A program made the position numbers and the translations under genes. A DNA stretch of 64,000 bases from contig CABDVE010000001.1 in NCBI GenBank assembly GCA_901420285.1, positions 1,054,001 to 1,118,000 of the forward strand. Reading direction: 5' to 3'. Shown here one piece after another: positions 54,510 through 64,000 of this stretch. Under the pieces are notes generated by a model that saw only the letters and a program-made list of their open reading frames with translations, did no database searches and was not told the DNA's origin. The first letter of the stretch is position 1. Each line of letters starts with the position of its first letter. This stretch comes from Stutzerimonas stutzeri (GTDB taxonomy: Bacteria; Pseudomonadota; Gammaproteobacteria; Enterobacterales; Pasteurellaceae).

Positions 54510-55985
54510 ATTCTTACTTATATCAAAAATTTGTTCGGCAAAAAGAAAAAAGCCCAATCTCAACAAGCTCAAAAACAACCTAGCCAAACAAAAATGTCTT
54601 CTAGACGAGCCGAGCAAACATCAAAAGCACCATATGTCGATAAAAAATCGACCAAACCAACTGCTCGTTTTGACAAGCACGTTATTAACGCCTCACATTT
54701 CAATATTCACCCGCAACGTTTTAGTCGCAATGCGCTGACCGTAGTGGATAAATTACAACGCCAAGGTTTTGAAGCCTATATTGTCGGCGGCTGTATTCGT
54801 GACATATTGCTCGGCAAACATCCGAAAGATTTCGACGTAGCGACCAACGCGCGTCCCGAACAAATTCAACAAATTTTCCAACGCAAATGTCGGTTGATAG
54901 GACGCCGTTTCCGCTTAGCGCATATTATGTTCGGCCGCGATATTATCGAAGTCGCGACCTTCCGCGCCAGTCACAGTGATGCACTAGGCGAACATCAAGC
55001 CAAACGAAATGATGACGGTATGTTGCTGCGCGATAACGTGTACGGCAACATCGAACAAGATGCCGAACGGCGCGATTTCACTGTCAACGCCCTTTATTAT
55101 GACCCGCAAAATAATACGCTGCGCGACTATTTCAACGGCATTGAAGATCTGAAAGCCGGCAAATTGCGCTTAATTGGTGATCCGGTAACCCGTTATCAAG
55201 AAGATCCGGTGCGAATGTTGCGTTCCATACGCTTTATGGCGAAACTCGATATGTTCCTTGAAAAACCAAGCGAACAACCGATTCGTGAACTGGCTTATTT
55301 ACTGAAAAATATTCCGCCGGCGCGTTTATTTGATGAAAGTTTAAAATTATTACAAGCCGGTCAAGGTCTGAAAACCTATCGTTTATTGCGTCAATACGGA
55401 TTGTTCGAACAACTCTTTCCGGCTCTCGTGCCTTATTTTACGGAAAAAGAAGACAGCTTCGCCGAACGTCTGATCAGCACCGCATTGACTTCTACTGACG
55501 AGCGCATAGCGGATAAATTACGCATTAATCCGGCATTTTTATTCGCCGCATTTTTCTGGTATCCACTACGCGAAAAAGTAGAAGTATTAAAAAATGAAGG
55601 TGGTTTAAACAATCACGACGCGCACGCACTAGCCGGTACAGAAACTTTAAATTTATTCTGTCGCACCCTTGCCGCACCGCGTCGCCACACCGCAACAATT
55701 CGTGAGATTTGGTTCTTACAATTGCAGTTGCAAAAACGCACCGGCGCCGCGCCAATGCGCACGATGGAAAATCCAAAATTCCGCGCGGCATTCGATTTAC
55801 TTATGATGCGCGCCGATATTGAAGGTGGCGATACGGTGGAGCTGGCGAAATGGTGGCACGAATTTCAGCTCAGCAACGGCGAGCAACGTACTCAACTGGT
55901 CAAAGAACAACAACGTTTGCACCCACAGCCAAAGAAAAAATACTTTCGCCCGCGTAAACGCCCTAAACAGAAACCGACGGAATAA
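54510..55985 (+). CDS. pcnB: Poly(A) polymerase I, with ATT start codon
   Basis: The enzyme adds 3' poly(A) tails that promote RNA decay. It has the nucleotidyltransferase core YIVGGCIRDILLGKHPKDFDVATNA, RRFRLAHIMFGRDIIEVATF, DAERRDFTVNALYYD and GDPVTRYQEDPVRMLRSIRF. No ATG, GTG or TTG start has an RBS: the first TTG (54531) has none. Seven codons upstream is ATT (54510) with GGAG 6 bases before it, giving Ile/Met-Leu-Thr like E. coli pcnB, which is known to start at AUU with Met-Phe-Thr. That yields 491 residues with a Lys-rich tail. Confidence 0.93.
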   Translation: MLTYIKNLFGKKKKAQSQQAQKQPSQTKMSSRRAEQTSKAPYVDKKSTKPTARFDKHVINASHFNIHPQRFSRNALTVVDKLQRQGFEAYIVGGCIRDILLGKHPKDFDVATNARPEQIQQIFQRKCRLIGRRFRLAHIMFGRDIIEVATFRASHSDALGEHQAKRNDDGMLLRDNVYGNIEQDAERRDFTVNALYYDPQNNTLRDYFNGIEDLKAGKLRLIGDPVTRYQEDPVRMLRSIRFMAKLDMFLEKPSEQPIRELAYLLKNIPPARLFDESLKLLQAGQGLKTYRLLRQYGLFEQLFPALVPYFTEKEDSFAERLISTALTSTDERIADKLRINPAFLFAAFFWYPLREKVEVLKNEGGLNNHDAHALAGTETLNLFCRTLAAPRRHTATIREIWFLQLQLQKRTGAAPMRTMENPKFRAAFDLLMMRADIEGGDTVELAKWWHEFQLSNGEQRTQLVKEQQRLHPQPKKKYFRPRKRPKQKPTE

Positions 55986-55989
55986 CCCT

Positions 55990-56466
55990 ATGGCCATAGC
56001 TTATATCGCTCTCGGAAGCAATTTGCATACGCCGCTTGAACAACTTAAACGCGCGCTCAACGCGCTGGCGCAATTGCCGCAAACCCAATTGATGGCGGTC
56101 AGTTCGTTCTATCGAAGTAAGCCGCTCGGCCCACAAGATCAACCCGATTATCTCAATGCGACAGTTGAAATCAGCACCGCATTGAGCCCGCTTGCCTTGC
56201 TGGACGAACTGCAACGAATTGAGAATGAACAAGGCCGCGTACGCTTACGGCGGTGGGGCGAACGCACGTTGGATTTGGATATTTTGCTTTACGGCGATGA
56301 AATCATTCAAACCGAACGACTCACCGTGCCGCATTATGATATGCATAATCGGGAATTTGTGATCGTACCATTGGCGGAAATTGCACCGAATCTGATTTTG
56401 CCTAACGGGCAAAAACTCGCCGAATTGGCCGATCGTTTCACTGTTCATCAAATGGAAAAATGTTAA
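55990..56466 (+). CDS. folK: HPPK (6-hydroxymethyl-7,8-dihydropterin pyrophosphokinase)
   Basis: The 158-residue enzyme catalyses pyrophosphate transfer in folate synthesis. It starts MAIAYIALGSNLHTPLEQLK, 4 bases after the pcnB stop, and has SSFYRSKPLGPQDQPDYLNA, RWGERTLDLDILLYGD (metal-binding Asp pair) and VPHYDMHNREFVIVPLAEI. Coupled to pcnB as in E. coli. It contains one AGCACCGCATT motif. Confidence 0.97.
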   Translation: MAIAYIALGSNLHTPLEQLKRALNALAQLPQTQLMAVSSFYRSKPLGPQDQPDYLNATVEISTALSPLALLDELQRIENEQGRVRLRRWGERTLDLDILLYGDEIIQTERLTVPHYDMHNREFVIVPLAEIAPNLILPNGQKLAELADRFTVHQMEKC

Positions 56467-56482
56467 CTAAAAAAAAAGACCG

Positions 56483-56511
56483 CATTGAAGCCCCGTTCCG
56501 CGGGGCTTCAA
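56483..56511. terminator. GC-rich hairpin after folK
   Basis: TTGAAGCCCCG and CGGGGCTTCAA around TTCCG form an 11-bp stem; A-rich on the left but no clear T-run on the right, so it may act mainly for the minus strand or as an RNA-stabilising structure. Confidence 0.6.
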
Positions 56512-56593
56512 TGTGAAGGTTGCAATGCCAAGACTTTAATGGAATGTTGTTTGCGCTCGCCACCTAAACCGCTTTTAAACCGCTTTCCCAAAC

Positions 56594-57436
56594 TTAATCT
56601 AATTCCACCTCGATCCACAGTGGCGCATGATCAGACGAGTGCACTTTTTCAGTTTTAGCTGAAATCACCTTCAATCCTCGCACAAAAACATAATCTAACG
56701 GATGAGCTAAAAATCGCACCCGTTCATCGGGAGAAAACCTTACTTCTTGCAATCCCGCCGCCATCGCAAATTCATCGATAATCTGTTTTCGCTGCGTATT
56801 CCAAGCATTAAAATCACCCGCCAAAATAACGGCACCTTGATGTTTTCGAATCAGCGTAAAAACTTGTTCCAACTGTCTCCGATAGTTCGTCGGGCGCCAT
56901 TCAAAATTAATTAAATGCACATTAATCACTAATAATTCGCTGCCGTTTTTAAGCGGAAACGTCATCGCACCGACCGCTTTCGGAACACGGATCCACGGCT
57001 CGCGTCGGGCAAAACCGCAGTAAGTTTGCGGTACAAAACGCGCAAAAGTTTTCACGCCGAAAAGCTGATCTTGATAAGCAAAACCCGACACCAAAAGTGT
57101 GGCGGGAAATCCCGCAATCACTTGCTCATGCGCAGCCTCTTGTAATAAAACGAGATCCTGCTCTTGCGAAAAGCGGGCTAAATCCGGTTGCCAACCTGCA
57201 TCAGCGCCTTTATGAATATTCCAAGTCAGCATTCGGAAACGTTTCTGATCTAAAAATAGCACCGCATTGGAGCCGGTAAAACATTCCGTACCGTTCGCTT
57301 TAAATTCATTTTGCAGCGGCATTTCCGTTTGAATTCGAGCGGGTACAAAAATCTGTAACTGGCTGAACGCATAAACGCCATAGGCAATGCTTGCCGTTAG
57401 CAAAATTGCCAAAATTTTATTGCGCTTTTTCATCAT
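56594..57436 (-). CDS. Endonuclease/exonuclease/phosphatase-family protein (YafD-like)
   Basis: The 280-residue protein has an N-terminal membrane anchor or signal (ILAILLTASIAYGVYAF) and the EEP fold: LTWNIHKG, VLLQEAA (metal Glu), VINVHLINFEWRP, ILAGDFNAWN and HSSDHAPLW. This resembles E. coli YafD. Substrate unknown; the anchor suggests an envelope location. Confidence 0.87.
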   Translation of the reverse strand: MMKKRNKILAILLTASIAYGVYAFSQLQIFVPARIQTEMPLQNEFKANGTECFTGSNAVLFLDQKRFRMLTWNIHKGADAGWQPDLARFSQEQDLVLLQEAAHEQVIAGFPATLLVSGFAYQDQLFGVKTFARFVPQTYCGFARREPWIRVPKAVGAMTFPLKNGSELLVINVHLINFEWRPTNYRRQLEQVFTLIRKHQGAVILAGDFNAWNTQRKQIIDEFAMAAGLQEVRFSPDERVRFLAHPLDYVFVRGLKVISAKTEKVHSSDHAPLWIEVELD

Positions 57437-57542
57437 TTTATTGTTCTTAAATTTAATTTCTAAAATCTACTCTTCGTTCGGCGATAAAAAAGGCGGCCGA
57501 AAAACCCTTGTCTTCCGGCCGCACAGTTATGTTATTTTGCCG

Positions 57543-59471
57543 CTACTTCTTCTCATCGCCCATTTGATATAAGCGATTTTTATATAAATAACTGCCTAAC
57601 AAAGCATACGCCAACGCTTCTTTTTTCATCGCGACCGGCACGTCTTTTTCAGTAAGATTTTCGCTCGCTTTGTCGTAATGATAGCCTTTGGCACCACCGC
57701 CTGCGGTTTGAATAACAACATCATAGTTGCCTTTCATTAACGCTTGTGTTTGGTCAAACTGCATTAACGCGCGATCCGGATTGACATTTTGAGTCAAATC
57801 AAATCCCATCATCGGATAATTGCCGCTTACGCCCGCCAAAGAAAGTAAGGTAGTCGGCATATCAATTTGGCTGACCAAGCGATTGTCGCGACGCGGTTCG
57901 ATACCACCGCCTAAAATTAAGGCCGGAATATGAAAATGCTTAATCGGCATTAAAGAGGCACCCGCTACGCGTGAATCATGGTCGGCAATCACCAAGAAAA
58001 TGGTATTGTTCCAGTAATTAGATTTTTTCGCCAATTCAAAGAAATGCCCCACGGCGTAATCGGCATATTTCGCACTGTTGTTGCGGGTTGCTTTCGGTTG
58101 TTCGTACAGTTCGATTTTGCCGTCCGGAAATTCAAACGGATCGTGGTTGCTGGAACTGAATACTAAACTGAAAAACGGTTTGCCTTCATCATGTAATTTA
58201 CTGAAGGTTTCGTTGGCTTTGTCAAATAAATCTTCATCACTCACTCCCCAAGTGGCGGTGAATTTCGGATTTTGGTAGTCCTGTTGATCAATAATGGTTT
58301 GAAAACCGTTGCCGTAGAAGAAACTCGCCATATTGTCAAAATGCTTTTCGCCGCCGTAAATAAAAGACGTGTCGTAGCCTTGTTTAGCTAACAATTCCGC
58401 AATGGTAAAAAAGTTGCGTTGCGCGTTATTAAGCTTCACCACGGCACGTGCCGGAGTTGGCGTGAAACCTGCGGTTACGGCTTCAATACCGCGTACAGAG
58501 CGCGTTCCTGTCGCATAAAGGTTCTCAAATAACCAGCCTTCTTCAGCCAATTTATCAATATTCGGTGAAAGTGGTTTGCCGCCTAAAGTGCCGATAAATT
58601 GCGCACCGAGACTTTCTTGCAACAAAATTACGATATTTTTTGGCTTGCCTTGATAGGTTGCGCGATTTTTCGTTAAGGTTGGGAATTTGTCGGAAATGTA
58701 ATCGCTTTGCGGACGGCCACGACTTTCCTTCAGGATACGCAACATTTCGTCGTGCTCCATTTTGCCGTACATTTCGGAGGATTTTTCTTCGTCTTTAAAT
58801 TGTTGTGCAGCGTAAAGTACCGAATAACCGGAATTCAACACCAACGAATTGACCAATGCATCAGAGGAAAAAGCCACCATCGCCGGGTTAATGCCTCGAT
58901 GTTGGAAACTGGAACGCGCACCGATAAACGCCACGGCGATTACCAATAAAGCAATAAACGGACGAACTTTCCAGCTCATCGTACGTAAATTTTTTACAGC
59001 CCAAGCGGATAATTTCCAATAAATTAGCGCCGCGATAACAGTACTGAGTAGGCTAAACAGCACCGCATTGAAGTGCCCTTCCATCAGCATATTGAACACT
59101 TCTTTCGGATAAATTAAGTATTCGATGAACAGACGATTTGGACGAAAATCGTAAGTTTCAATAAAAGCCGGCGTAGCAATTTCCATAAAAAGAATAAATA
59201 CGCTGCCGGCGGTTAACCACACCCGAAGGATTTTTGTCCAAAGGCGACTAGGGTGAAATAGCACGCTAAACAATGCCGGTACGCCGAATAAATAGCAAAG
59301 CGCCACAATATCGATACGCAGGCCTTGCAAAAAAAGTTCCGTCCAGCCGTTGACGGCGGATACACGATCCGCTTGCCAAAGGGATAATCCGAGGCGGGAT
59401 AAGGTAAAAATCAGTAAGTTGATCAACACGAAAATGAAGATCGGGAATAATGGGGAACGATTGCTTTTCAT
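57543..59471 (-). CDS. Sulfatase-fold membrane phosphotransferase (LTA synthase/phosphoglycerol transferase family)
   Basis: The 642-residue protein has about five N-terminal membrane helices and a periplasmic alkaline-phosphatase/sulfatase domain from about residue 270. Landmarks: NIVILLQESLGAQ (metal Glu), ENLYATGTRSVRGIEAV (nucleophile Thr region), FSLVFSSSNHDPFEFP and VIADHDSRVAG (metal Asp-His). Such enzymes move phosphoglycerol or phosphoethanolamine onto surface glycans; the acceptor here is unknown. Downstream of the Sel1 and YwiC-like genes on the same strand. Confidence 0.88.
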   Translation of the reverse strand: MKSNRSPLFPIFIFVLINLLIFTLSRLGLSLWQADRVSAVNGWTELFLQGLRIDIVALCYLFGVPALFSVLFHPSRLWTKILRVWLTAGSVFILFMEIATPAFIETYDFRPNRLFIEYLIYPKEVFNMLMEGHFNAVLFSLLSTVIAALIYWKLSAWAVKNLRTMSWKVRPFIALLVIAVAFIGARSSFQHRGINPAMVAFSSDALVNSLVLNSGYSVLYAAQQFKDEEKSSEMYGKMEHDEMLRILKESRGRPQSDYISDKFPTLTKNRATYQGKPKNIVILLQESLGAQFIGTLGGKPLSPNIDKLAEEGWLFENLYATGTRSVRGIEAVTAGFTPTPARAVVKLNNAQRNFFTIAELLAKQGYDTSFIYGGEKHFDNMASFFYGNGFQTIIDQQDYQNPKFTATWGVSDEDLFDKANETFSKLHDEGKPFFSLVFSSSNHDPFEFPDGKIELYEQPKATRNNSAKYADYAVGHFFELAKKSNYWNNTIFLVIADHDSRVAGASLMPIKHFHIPALILGGGIEPRRDNRLVSQIDMPTTLLSLAGVSGNYPMMGFDLTQNVNPDRALMQFDQTQALMKGNYDVVIQTAGGGAKGYHYDKASENLTEKDVPVAMKKEALAYALLGSYLYKNRLYQMGDEKK

Positions 59472-59529
59472 AGAGTTTGTTTCTTGTTAAAAATGGCGTC
59501 CTTTCGGTCGCCGATGACTTCCGCACGCA

Positions 59530-60210
59530 TTAACGAAGACGGAATAAACGTTGCCGCGCAGTGGCTTTAATGCCTTCCGGCACATCTGCGGACACTAAAA
59601 TTTCACGGTAAATCAACGAGGCGAGACGTTTATTGGCGGTCGTGCCAATCCCCTCGTCGTAGTAAATCGCCAAACGAAGCTTCCCTTCCGGATTACTTAA
59701 ATCGGCGGCTTTTTTCACCCATTCGAAAGATTTGGCTTTGTCTTGTTGATTAAAATAAATTTCCGCCAACATCAGCATCGCGTCTAAATCTTTCGCTTTG
59801 GCGCTGGTTTCGAATAATTTGATTGCTTGCGAAACATTTTTTTTCACATAACCACCGTTGTAATACATCACTGCTAAATTATTAATCGCACGAATGCTGC
59901 CGTGTTCGGCCGCCTCACTAAACCACCAATAGGCTTTTTCCTGATCTTTCGGCACGCCACGACCAAGATTGTAAAGCATACCGAGATTGCCTTGCGCCAA
60001 CACGTTACCTTCTAAAGCAAGTGGTTGAATAATGTCAAACACCGATTTCCAATCTTGCTTGTTAGCAAAATCCTGCGCCAAACTCATGCGCTGTTGCTCC
60101 GTTAATTCCAATGCGGTGCTGTTTGAGCCGTTCAATGATGGCGTCTGCGCTGCAAGGGAAAGGCCGGAAACACTTAAAAGTACGCTACAAATAAAAGAAA
60201 TTTTTTTCAT
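59530..60210 (-). CDS. Sel1-repeat (TPR-like) periplasmic protein
   Basis: The 226-residue precursor has a signal peptide ([15 protein letters not shown]) and Sel1 repeats: [40 protein letters not shown] and [20 protein letters not shown]. Such repeats mediate protein contacts. It starts 2 bases after the stop of the YwiC-like gene, so the two are co-transcribed. One motif copy (60111) lies near the start. Confidence 0.85.
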   Translation of the reverse strand: MKKISFICSVLLSVSGLSLAAQTPSLNGSNSTALELTEQQRMSLAQDFANKQDWKSVFDIIQPLALEGNVLAQGNLGMLYNLGRGVPKDQEKAYWWFSEAAEHGSIRAINNLAVMYYNGGYVKKNVSQAIKLFETSAKAKDLDAMLMLAEIYFNQQDKAKSFEWVKKAADLSNPEGKLRLAIYYDEGIGTTANKRLASLIYREILVSADVPEGIKATARQRLFRLR

Positions 60211-60212
60211 AT

Positions 60213-60929
60213 TTATAAGGTTTCGAGTAAAAGAAAAATAAAGAATACGGCGCTAACAGCAAATTCTGTGAGACCGACTTGCTTAACGGAAAGTTTTTTG
60301 CGCGGTAAATAAACGGCGCGTAACCAAGCGACAAAAAATGCCGCGGCCAGATAATATTGTGCAGTTGCTGCAAAATATGTGACGAGAAACGAATGAAAAA
60401 CGATGGAGGCACGCAAATATTTCGGATTTTTACGTTCGCGCATCACAGATTTTACATAAAGCGTGGTACCAATAAAAAAGAGTGCGGGATAAACCGCAAC
60501 CCACCAAATTTTGGTATCCAAAGCGCGCTCGGAAAAGTAATAAGCGCCCATGCCGGCAAGGGCAAAAATAACGATTCCTGCTAAATCATTTAGTAAATTG
60601 CGTTCGTCTTTTTGTTTGGTGTAATAAATATTTACCGCGACAAACGGCAACATGGCAAACATAAAATACAAAATGCGCCAATTGTAAAATAATGCGGGTA
60701 AAGCGAATATCAGTGTGGCAATGGCGTAGATTAACGTCCATTTACGATATTCCGCCAAATTTTTGCCTTTGAACAAACTTAAGAAAGGATAGGTCATCAA
60801 ATAAAGGGAAAACCACGCCAGAAGCAGAAAGAAATGCGCCCAAACAGGGTTTGTCAAAAGCATACCGTAAAGAAAGGGTAATAATGCCATTACGATGGCG
60901 CCGTGTTGATTGGAAATAAGTAACTTCAT
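60213..60929 (-). CDS. YwiC-like membrane protein
   Basis: The 238-residue protein has about eight helices and begins [20 protein letters not shown], the usual QHGA start of the YwiC-like family. Also present: [11 protein letters not shown] and [17 protein letters not shown]. Function unknown. Confidence 0.82.
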   Translation of the reverse strand: MKLLISNQHGAIVMALLPFLYGMLLTNPVWAHFFLLLAWFSLYLMTYPFLSLFKGKNLAEYRKWTLIYAIATLIFALPALFYNWRILYFMFAMLPFVAVNIYYTKQKDERNLLNDLAGIVIFALAGMGAYYFSERALDTKIWWVAVYPALFFIGTTLYVKSVMRERKNPKYLRASIVFHSFLVTYFAATAQYYLAAAFFVAWLRAVYLPRKKLSVKQVGLTEFAVSAVFFIFLLLETL

Positions 60930-61040
60930 ATTAGCATTTGTTGAGAATAATTATCGCGCATTCTACTCTAGTAAAGTAAGATTTACAAAGACTTCACCGG
61001 CTCTTAAAATGCGCTAAATTAACACTTGAAGGAGAAAATG

Positions 61041-61391
61041 ATGTCAATTCGACGTATTCGAGCAAGCGCCCGTTTTTGTGAAGTATCCGTTCATAACGGC
61101 GTCGCCTATTTTGCCGGACAAGTGCCGGAAACGACGGTTGAGCAAAATGCTTACGCGCAAACCAAAGAAGTACTTGAACTAATTGATAACTTGTTAGTAG
61201 AAATCGGCTCGCATAAAAGTCGCATTTTAAATGCGCAAATTTTTTTGGCGAATATGCAGGATTATGCCGAACTGAATCAGGCTTGGGACGAATGGGTCGA
61301 TTGCGCAAATCCGCCGAGTCGCGCCACAGTAGAAGCGAAACTTGCCGATCCGCGCTGGAAAGTGGAAATTGTGATTAGTGCTGCGGTTTAA
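61041..61391 (+). CDS. RidA-family protein (YoaB type)
   Basis: The 116-residue protein has the YjgF/RidA pattern: VHNGVAYFAGQVPE, EIGSHKSRILNAQIFLANMQDY and PPSRATVEAKLADPRWKVEIV with the conserved Arg. RidA members hydrolyse reactive enamine/imine intermediates. Two adjacent ATGs exist; the second (61041) has AAGGAG at the better distance (6 bases). Confidence 0.9.
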   Translation: MSIRRIRASARFCEVSVHNGVAYFAGQVPETTVEQNAYAQTKEVLELIDNLLVEIGSHKSRILNAQIFLANMQDYAELNQAWDEWVDCANPPSRATVEAKLADPRWKVEIVISAAV

Positions 61392-61476
61392 ATGTGAAAT
61401 TTGTGATCCGCGCCAAAGAAAGAAATATTGAGTTGGCGTAAAATTCACCCGTACAAACAACCATAAGGAGTAAATT

Positions 61477-61878
61477 ATGCAACTTTGGACAACCGAAATG
61501 TGGCAAGCAGCAAGTATCGGTTTAATCATCGGTATGCTTATCGGCTATTTAATCGTGCGCTTCACTAAAGGCTCGATTAAACATCAAATGCAAACCAAAA
61601 CAGAGCTCAAAAACGTGAAAGCGCAACTTGAAGCGCAAAATGTACAACTTGAAAAACACTTCGCCGAAAGCGCCGAATTGTTCAAAACGCTCATCGGCGA
61701 TTATCAAAAACTCTATCGCCACTACGCTCATTCTTCTGACACCCTGCTCGGCAAAAATCCAAAAGGCTTGTTTACCCAACAATTAGTTACGGCTGCCGAT
61801 AAACCGCAAGAAGAACCGCCTCGCGATTATTCCGAAGGCTCTTCAGGCTTATTTAAACCGAACGAAGAAAAAGCATAA
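61477..61878 (+). CDS. zapG: ZapG/YhcB cell-division-associated membrane protein (DUF1043)
   Basis: The 133-residue protein has one N-terminal membrane helix (AASIGLIIGMLIGYLIVRF) and a cytoplasmic coiled coil (about 30-90), with LIGDYQKLYRHYAHSSDTLL typical of the family. In E. coli it links division and envelope synthesis. RBS AAGGAG 7 bases upstream. Confidence 0.92.
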   Translation: MQLWTTEMWQAASIGLIIGMLIGYLIVRFTKGSIKHQMQTKTELKNVKAQLEAQNVQLEKHFAESAELFKTLIGDYQKLYRHYAHSSDTLLGKNPKGLFTQQLVTAADKPQEEPPRDYSEGSSGLFKPNEEKA

Positions 61879-62120
61879 CTTTTCCGGTATTATGTAGCAG
61901 TTGCACAAAAAACCTAAACCGCAATCTTAACCGCAGTAAAATTTCCAATGCTCTTATCTCTAAAAACAGGGTTAAGGGCATTTCTTTTATCTCATTTTAG
62001 CTGATTTTCCCACGAATTACACAAAATTTCCTTACCGCAGACGTAACCAATCCGCTCAACCTTGTAAAAGGTAAGCAACTTTCCCTGATATGAATCGGAA
62101 TGTTATTTGGCGATTAAAAG

Positions 62121-63243
62121 TTAAGCTGCAAGTTCATACTTCATCATCTCATTGAGATTTTTGAAGTAGGACTGGGAAATTTCTTCGGGACTGAAAGCTG
62201 TCATACCGATAAGCTCTTGCGTGCGATGATTTCCTTGCCAATAGCCTACCCATTCCTTTGAATGGCAATACCCATAAGTAACGTTTGAGAATGTCACTGA
62301 ATAGGTCGCTATTGGATTTTTGGCGGTTATCTAACATAAAGGCCGCTTGATTAGCATAATGTAGAGCATATTTATTATCGCATTTATGGTGAACGCCACG
62401 ATGTAAATCACGGAAACGAGCATTAAGGGATTCGGCTAAATTGTTGTTAATACCTTTTGCACTGTAACATTCTTTATGATTAACACTCCAGCGAGTGTAA
62501 TGGAAATCTAACCCTTTATAGGCTGAATTTTCATCACATATAATATCGCTGCCTTGTTTCACGAATTGATGATTTAATGCCAGAACGGTTTTGGCATTTT
62601 CAGTATAGTCCATAGCCATGATGGTTCTATTTGAATCCCATAGATTTTCATCATTAGAAGCATGTTGATTTAAGCTAATGATGCAACGTTTTGTTTTTCT
62701 AAACTTACGATATGTCTTTCCATCTTTATTGCTTTCTCTTTGTTTATAGGCATTTTTACAATAGTTTGTTTTACATAATTTGAAATTAATCCCCCCATCT
62801 TTGTGAATTTCACCTTGTAGTGGGCTTAAATCACGAGTTTTGAATAAGGCTTCACGCAATTTATGGCAAAAGACAAATGCAGTTTTGTAGTTGATATTTA
62901 AATGTCTGCTAAGGCTGATTGCTGAAATGCCTTTGACTTCATTCGCAAAGAGTAGAATCGCAGCTAAAATATCAACGAAAGGCAATTTGTGAAAAGCAAA
63001 TGCGGTATTGGTGATAATGTAGAAATGACGTTTGCAATGCTTGCAGCACCAACGTTTACGAGAAGTGAGAAAATAAGCATTGTGGCGGATTCCGCAATGT
63101 GGACATACTACGTCCGTAATATCATTAGGATTTCCCCAGCGGTTGGCTTTTAAAAGTTGGAAGGCTTCCTCTTCGTTTAAGCGAAAGATTTGTTTGAGAT
63201 TTAAATTCTTAAATTTACTTGAAAGCAGATAATGCTACGCCAT
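62121..63243 (-). pseudogene. IS1595-family (ISXO2-like) transposase, broken by a stop and a frameshift
   Basis: From the ATG at 63243 the third codon is TAG, after which an open frame continues with no further ATG. It encodes LKQIFRLNEEEAFQ, a zinc finger (CPHCGIRHN ... CCKHCKRHF) and the DDE domain (IHKDGGIN, CDENSAYKG). Near 62250 the frame shifts; the true end (ELIGMTAFSPEEISQSYFKN ... KYELAA) is in another frame and stops at 62121. I could not find the terminal repeats. The 240 bp between zapG and this gene hold nothing I recognise. Confidence 0.85.
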
Positions 63244-63740
63244 AAGTATTCCTTGTGTGTACAAGGTACTCAAAGCATTTTACTAAACGCTAGGCATAAA
63301 AAATCATCTATCAAAATAGGTCAGCTCAAAGCGTTTAATGCTCCGAATGCTGGCTACATAAAAGGCGATATAAATCGCAAAAATGACAAAGGCATAACCT
63401 CCGAATGCAATGCACTTTGTTTAAGATAAACATCAAAATGTCTATTAGTAGTTGAAAGTTGCAGATTCAAAGCAGGTTGGAATATAAGAAAAATTTAATA
63501 GGAAATCAATATGAATACAGAATGTTTTTTTGATGTAACATTATGATTGATTTAGGTGATCGCCTAAACGCTCACCATTAAGTTGGAATAGCCGTTTGCA
63601 CAGCATTTGGGATAAGACCTATTCGCCCGCACTCACACAGTCACGTGTTTGTCGCGAGTTTTAGCAAAAAACTTATTTTGGACTGTTGAATTAATGAACA
63701 CTACACACATTGCGTAGCTCTCTTACAAAATGGTAATCAA
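63244..63740. other. Gene-poor, AT-rich stretch
   Basis: No convincing gene. The open frame on the plus strand at 63232-63429 has no RBS, homology or codon character. A short GC-richer island lies at about 63555-63660 with stops in all useful frames; it may be mobile-element debris. Confidence 0.4.
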
Positions 63741-63778
63741 AACAATATATCTTATAATCTTTTATAAGATATATTGTT
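63741..63778. repeat. Perfect 17-bp AT-rich palindrome
   Basis: AACAATATATCTTATAA (63741-63757) and its exact complement (63762-63778) with loop TCTT. It overlaps the last codons and stop of the gene to its right. Stem is nearly all A/T, so a poor terminator; could be a protein-binding or recombination site. Confidence 0.85.
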
Positions 63779-64000
63779 GGCATTGTCTATTCGAAGAAAT
63801 TCTTGTGGTGATGTTGAATTACTATTCTTATGATATGATGCTTTTCGAATAACTTTTATATTGCAGATAGCTATATAATTATAAATGTAGTCAGAAAATG
63901 GGGCTTCTCTATCCCAATTCTTATTTTTACAATAATTTGCTATCAGATGATTTATGTATTGAAATATACATTCCGCTCCTATTAACTGCTGGGTAATTTC
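63752..64000 (-). CDS. C-terminal 82 residues of an unknown AT-rich gene (cut by window edge)
   Basis: The frame is open from base 64000 to a TAA at 63752. It encodes a polar, Asn/Ile/Tyr/Lys-rich sequence (AECIFQYINHLIANYCKNKN, then KASYHKNSNSTSPQEFLRID). AT content and amino-acid use differ from the housekeeping genes, which suggests acquired DNA. I do not recognise the family. Confidence 0.55.
   Translation of the reverse strand, partial: EITQQLIGAECIFQYINHLIANYCKNKNWDREAPFSDYIYNYIAICNIKVIRKASYHKNSNSTSPQEFLRIDNANNISYKRL

Noticed and set aside
63232-63429. 65-codon plus-strand frame near the right end
   Set aside because: No RBS, no recognisable family, and it begins in the IS1595 remnant's 5' end.

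Overview
The window looks like a chromosomal segment of a Pasteurellaceae bacterium, most probably an Aggregatibacter species. The Haemophilus-type uptake signal core (AAGTGCGGT and its complement) occurs about 25 times by eye, singly inside genes and as inverted pairs acting as terminators. Gene order such as htpG-arsC-dapE, metC-mpl and torY-torZ is the Haemophilus arrangement. A second motif, AATGCGGTGCT (complement AGCACCGCATT), is about as frequent, occurs in genes and as intergenic inverted pairs, and is the most unusual genome-scale signal here.

Layout. 1-2.9 kb: a surface-lipoprotein system, with a Slam-type outer-membrane exporter (cut by the window edge), a lipoprotein with 31 perfect KAEEAR repeats, and a divergent XRE regulator. 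3.0-3.6 kb: a decayed torY/torZ fusion. 3.9-12.9 kb: pntAB, a TRIC-type channel, an unassigned membrane protein, gyrA and a DegQ-type protease. 13.1-20.1 kb: two same-orientation, defective IS3-family copies flanking a fecBCDE-type iron(III) dicitrate ABC transporter and a frameshifted DMT permease. 20.1-34.6 kb: prfC, purC, argG, pgsA, a peroxiredoxin, metC, mpl, guaA, guaB and birA, with PurR and ArgR operators. 34.8-35.1 kb: tRNA-Gly, tRNA-Leu and tRNA-Lys. 35.2-42.0 kb: rlmL, metK with three met boxes, sprT, an opacity-type porin and htpG. 42.0-43.6 kb: accessory cassettes wedged between htpG and arsC, holding a 51-residue secreted peptide, a second XRE regulator and a HigBA-type toxin-antitoxin pair, separated by duplicated ends of arsC and htpG. 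43.7-61.9 kb: arsC, dapE, a VanY-type peptidase, rapZ-ptsN-lptBAC, darP, pmbA, a candidate Fur-controlled small RNA, hpt, serS, pcnB (ATT start), folK, a sulfatase-fold phosphotransferase and small genes. 62.1-64.0 kb: a broken IS1595-type transposase and the end of an AT-rich unknown gene.

Most of the window is housekeeping: envelope building (lptABC, mpl, dapE, pgsA), purine supply (purC, guaA, guaB, hpt), methionine/SAM (metC, metK), translation (prfC, serS, tRNAs) and RNA metabolism (pcnB, rapZ, rlmL). Repressor operators that can be read directly (PurR, ArgR, MetJ, Fur) tie several of these to nutrient and iron status. The accessory content is surface display, iron uptake, toxin-antitoxin and IS debris. 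Several parts carry visible lesions: the FecE Walker A glycine, PtsN phosphohistidine, both IS3 transposases, the DMT permease, torYZ and the IS1595 transposase.
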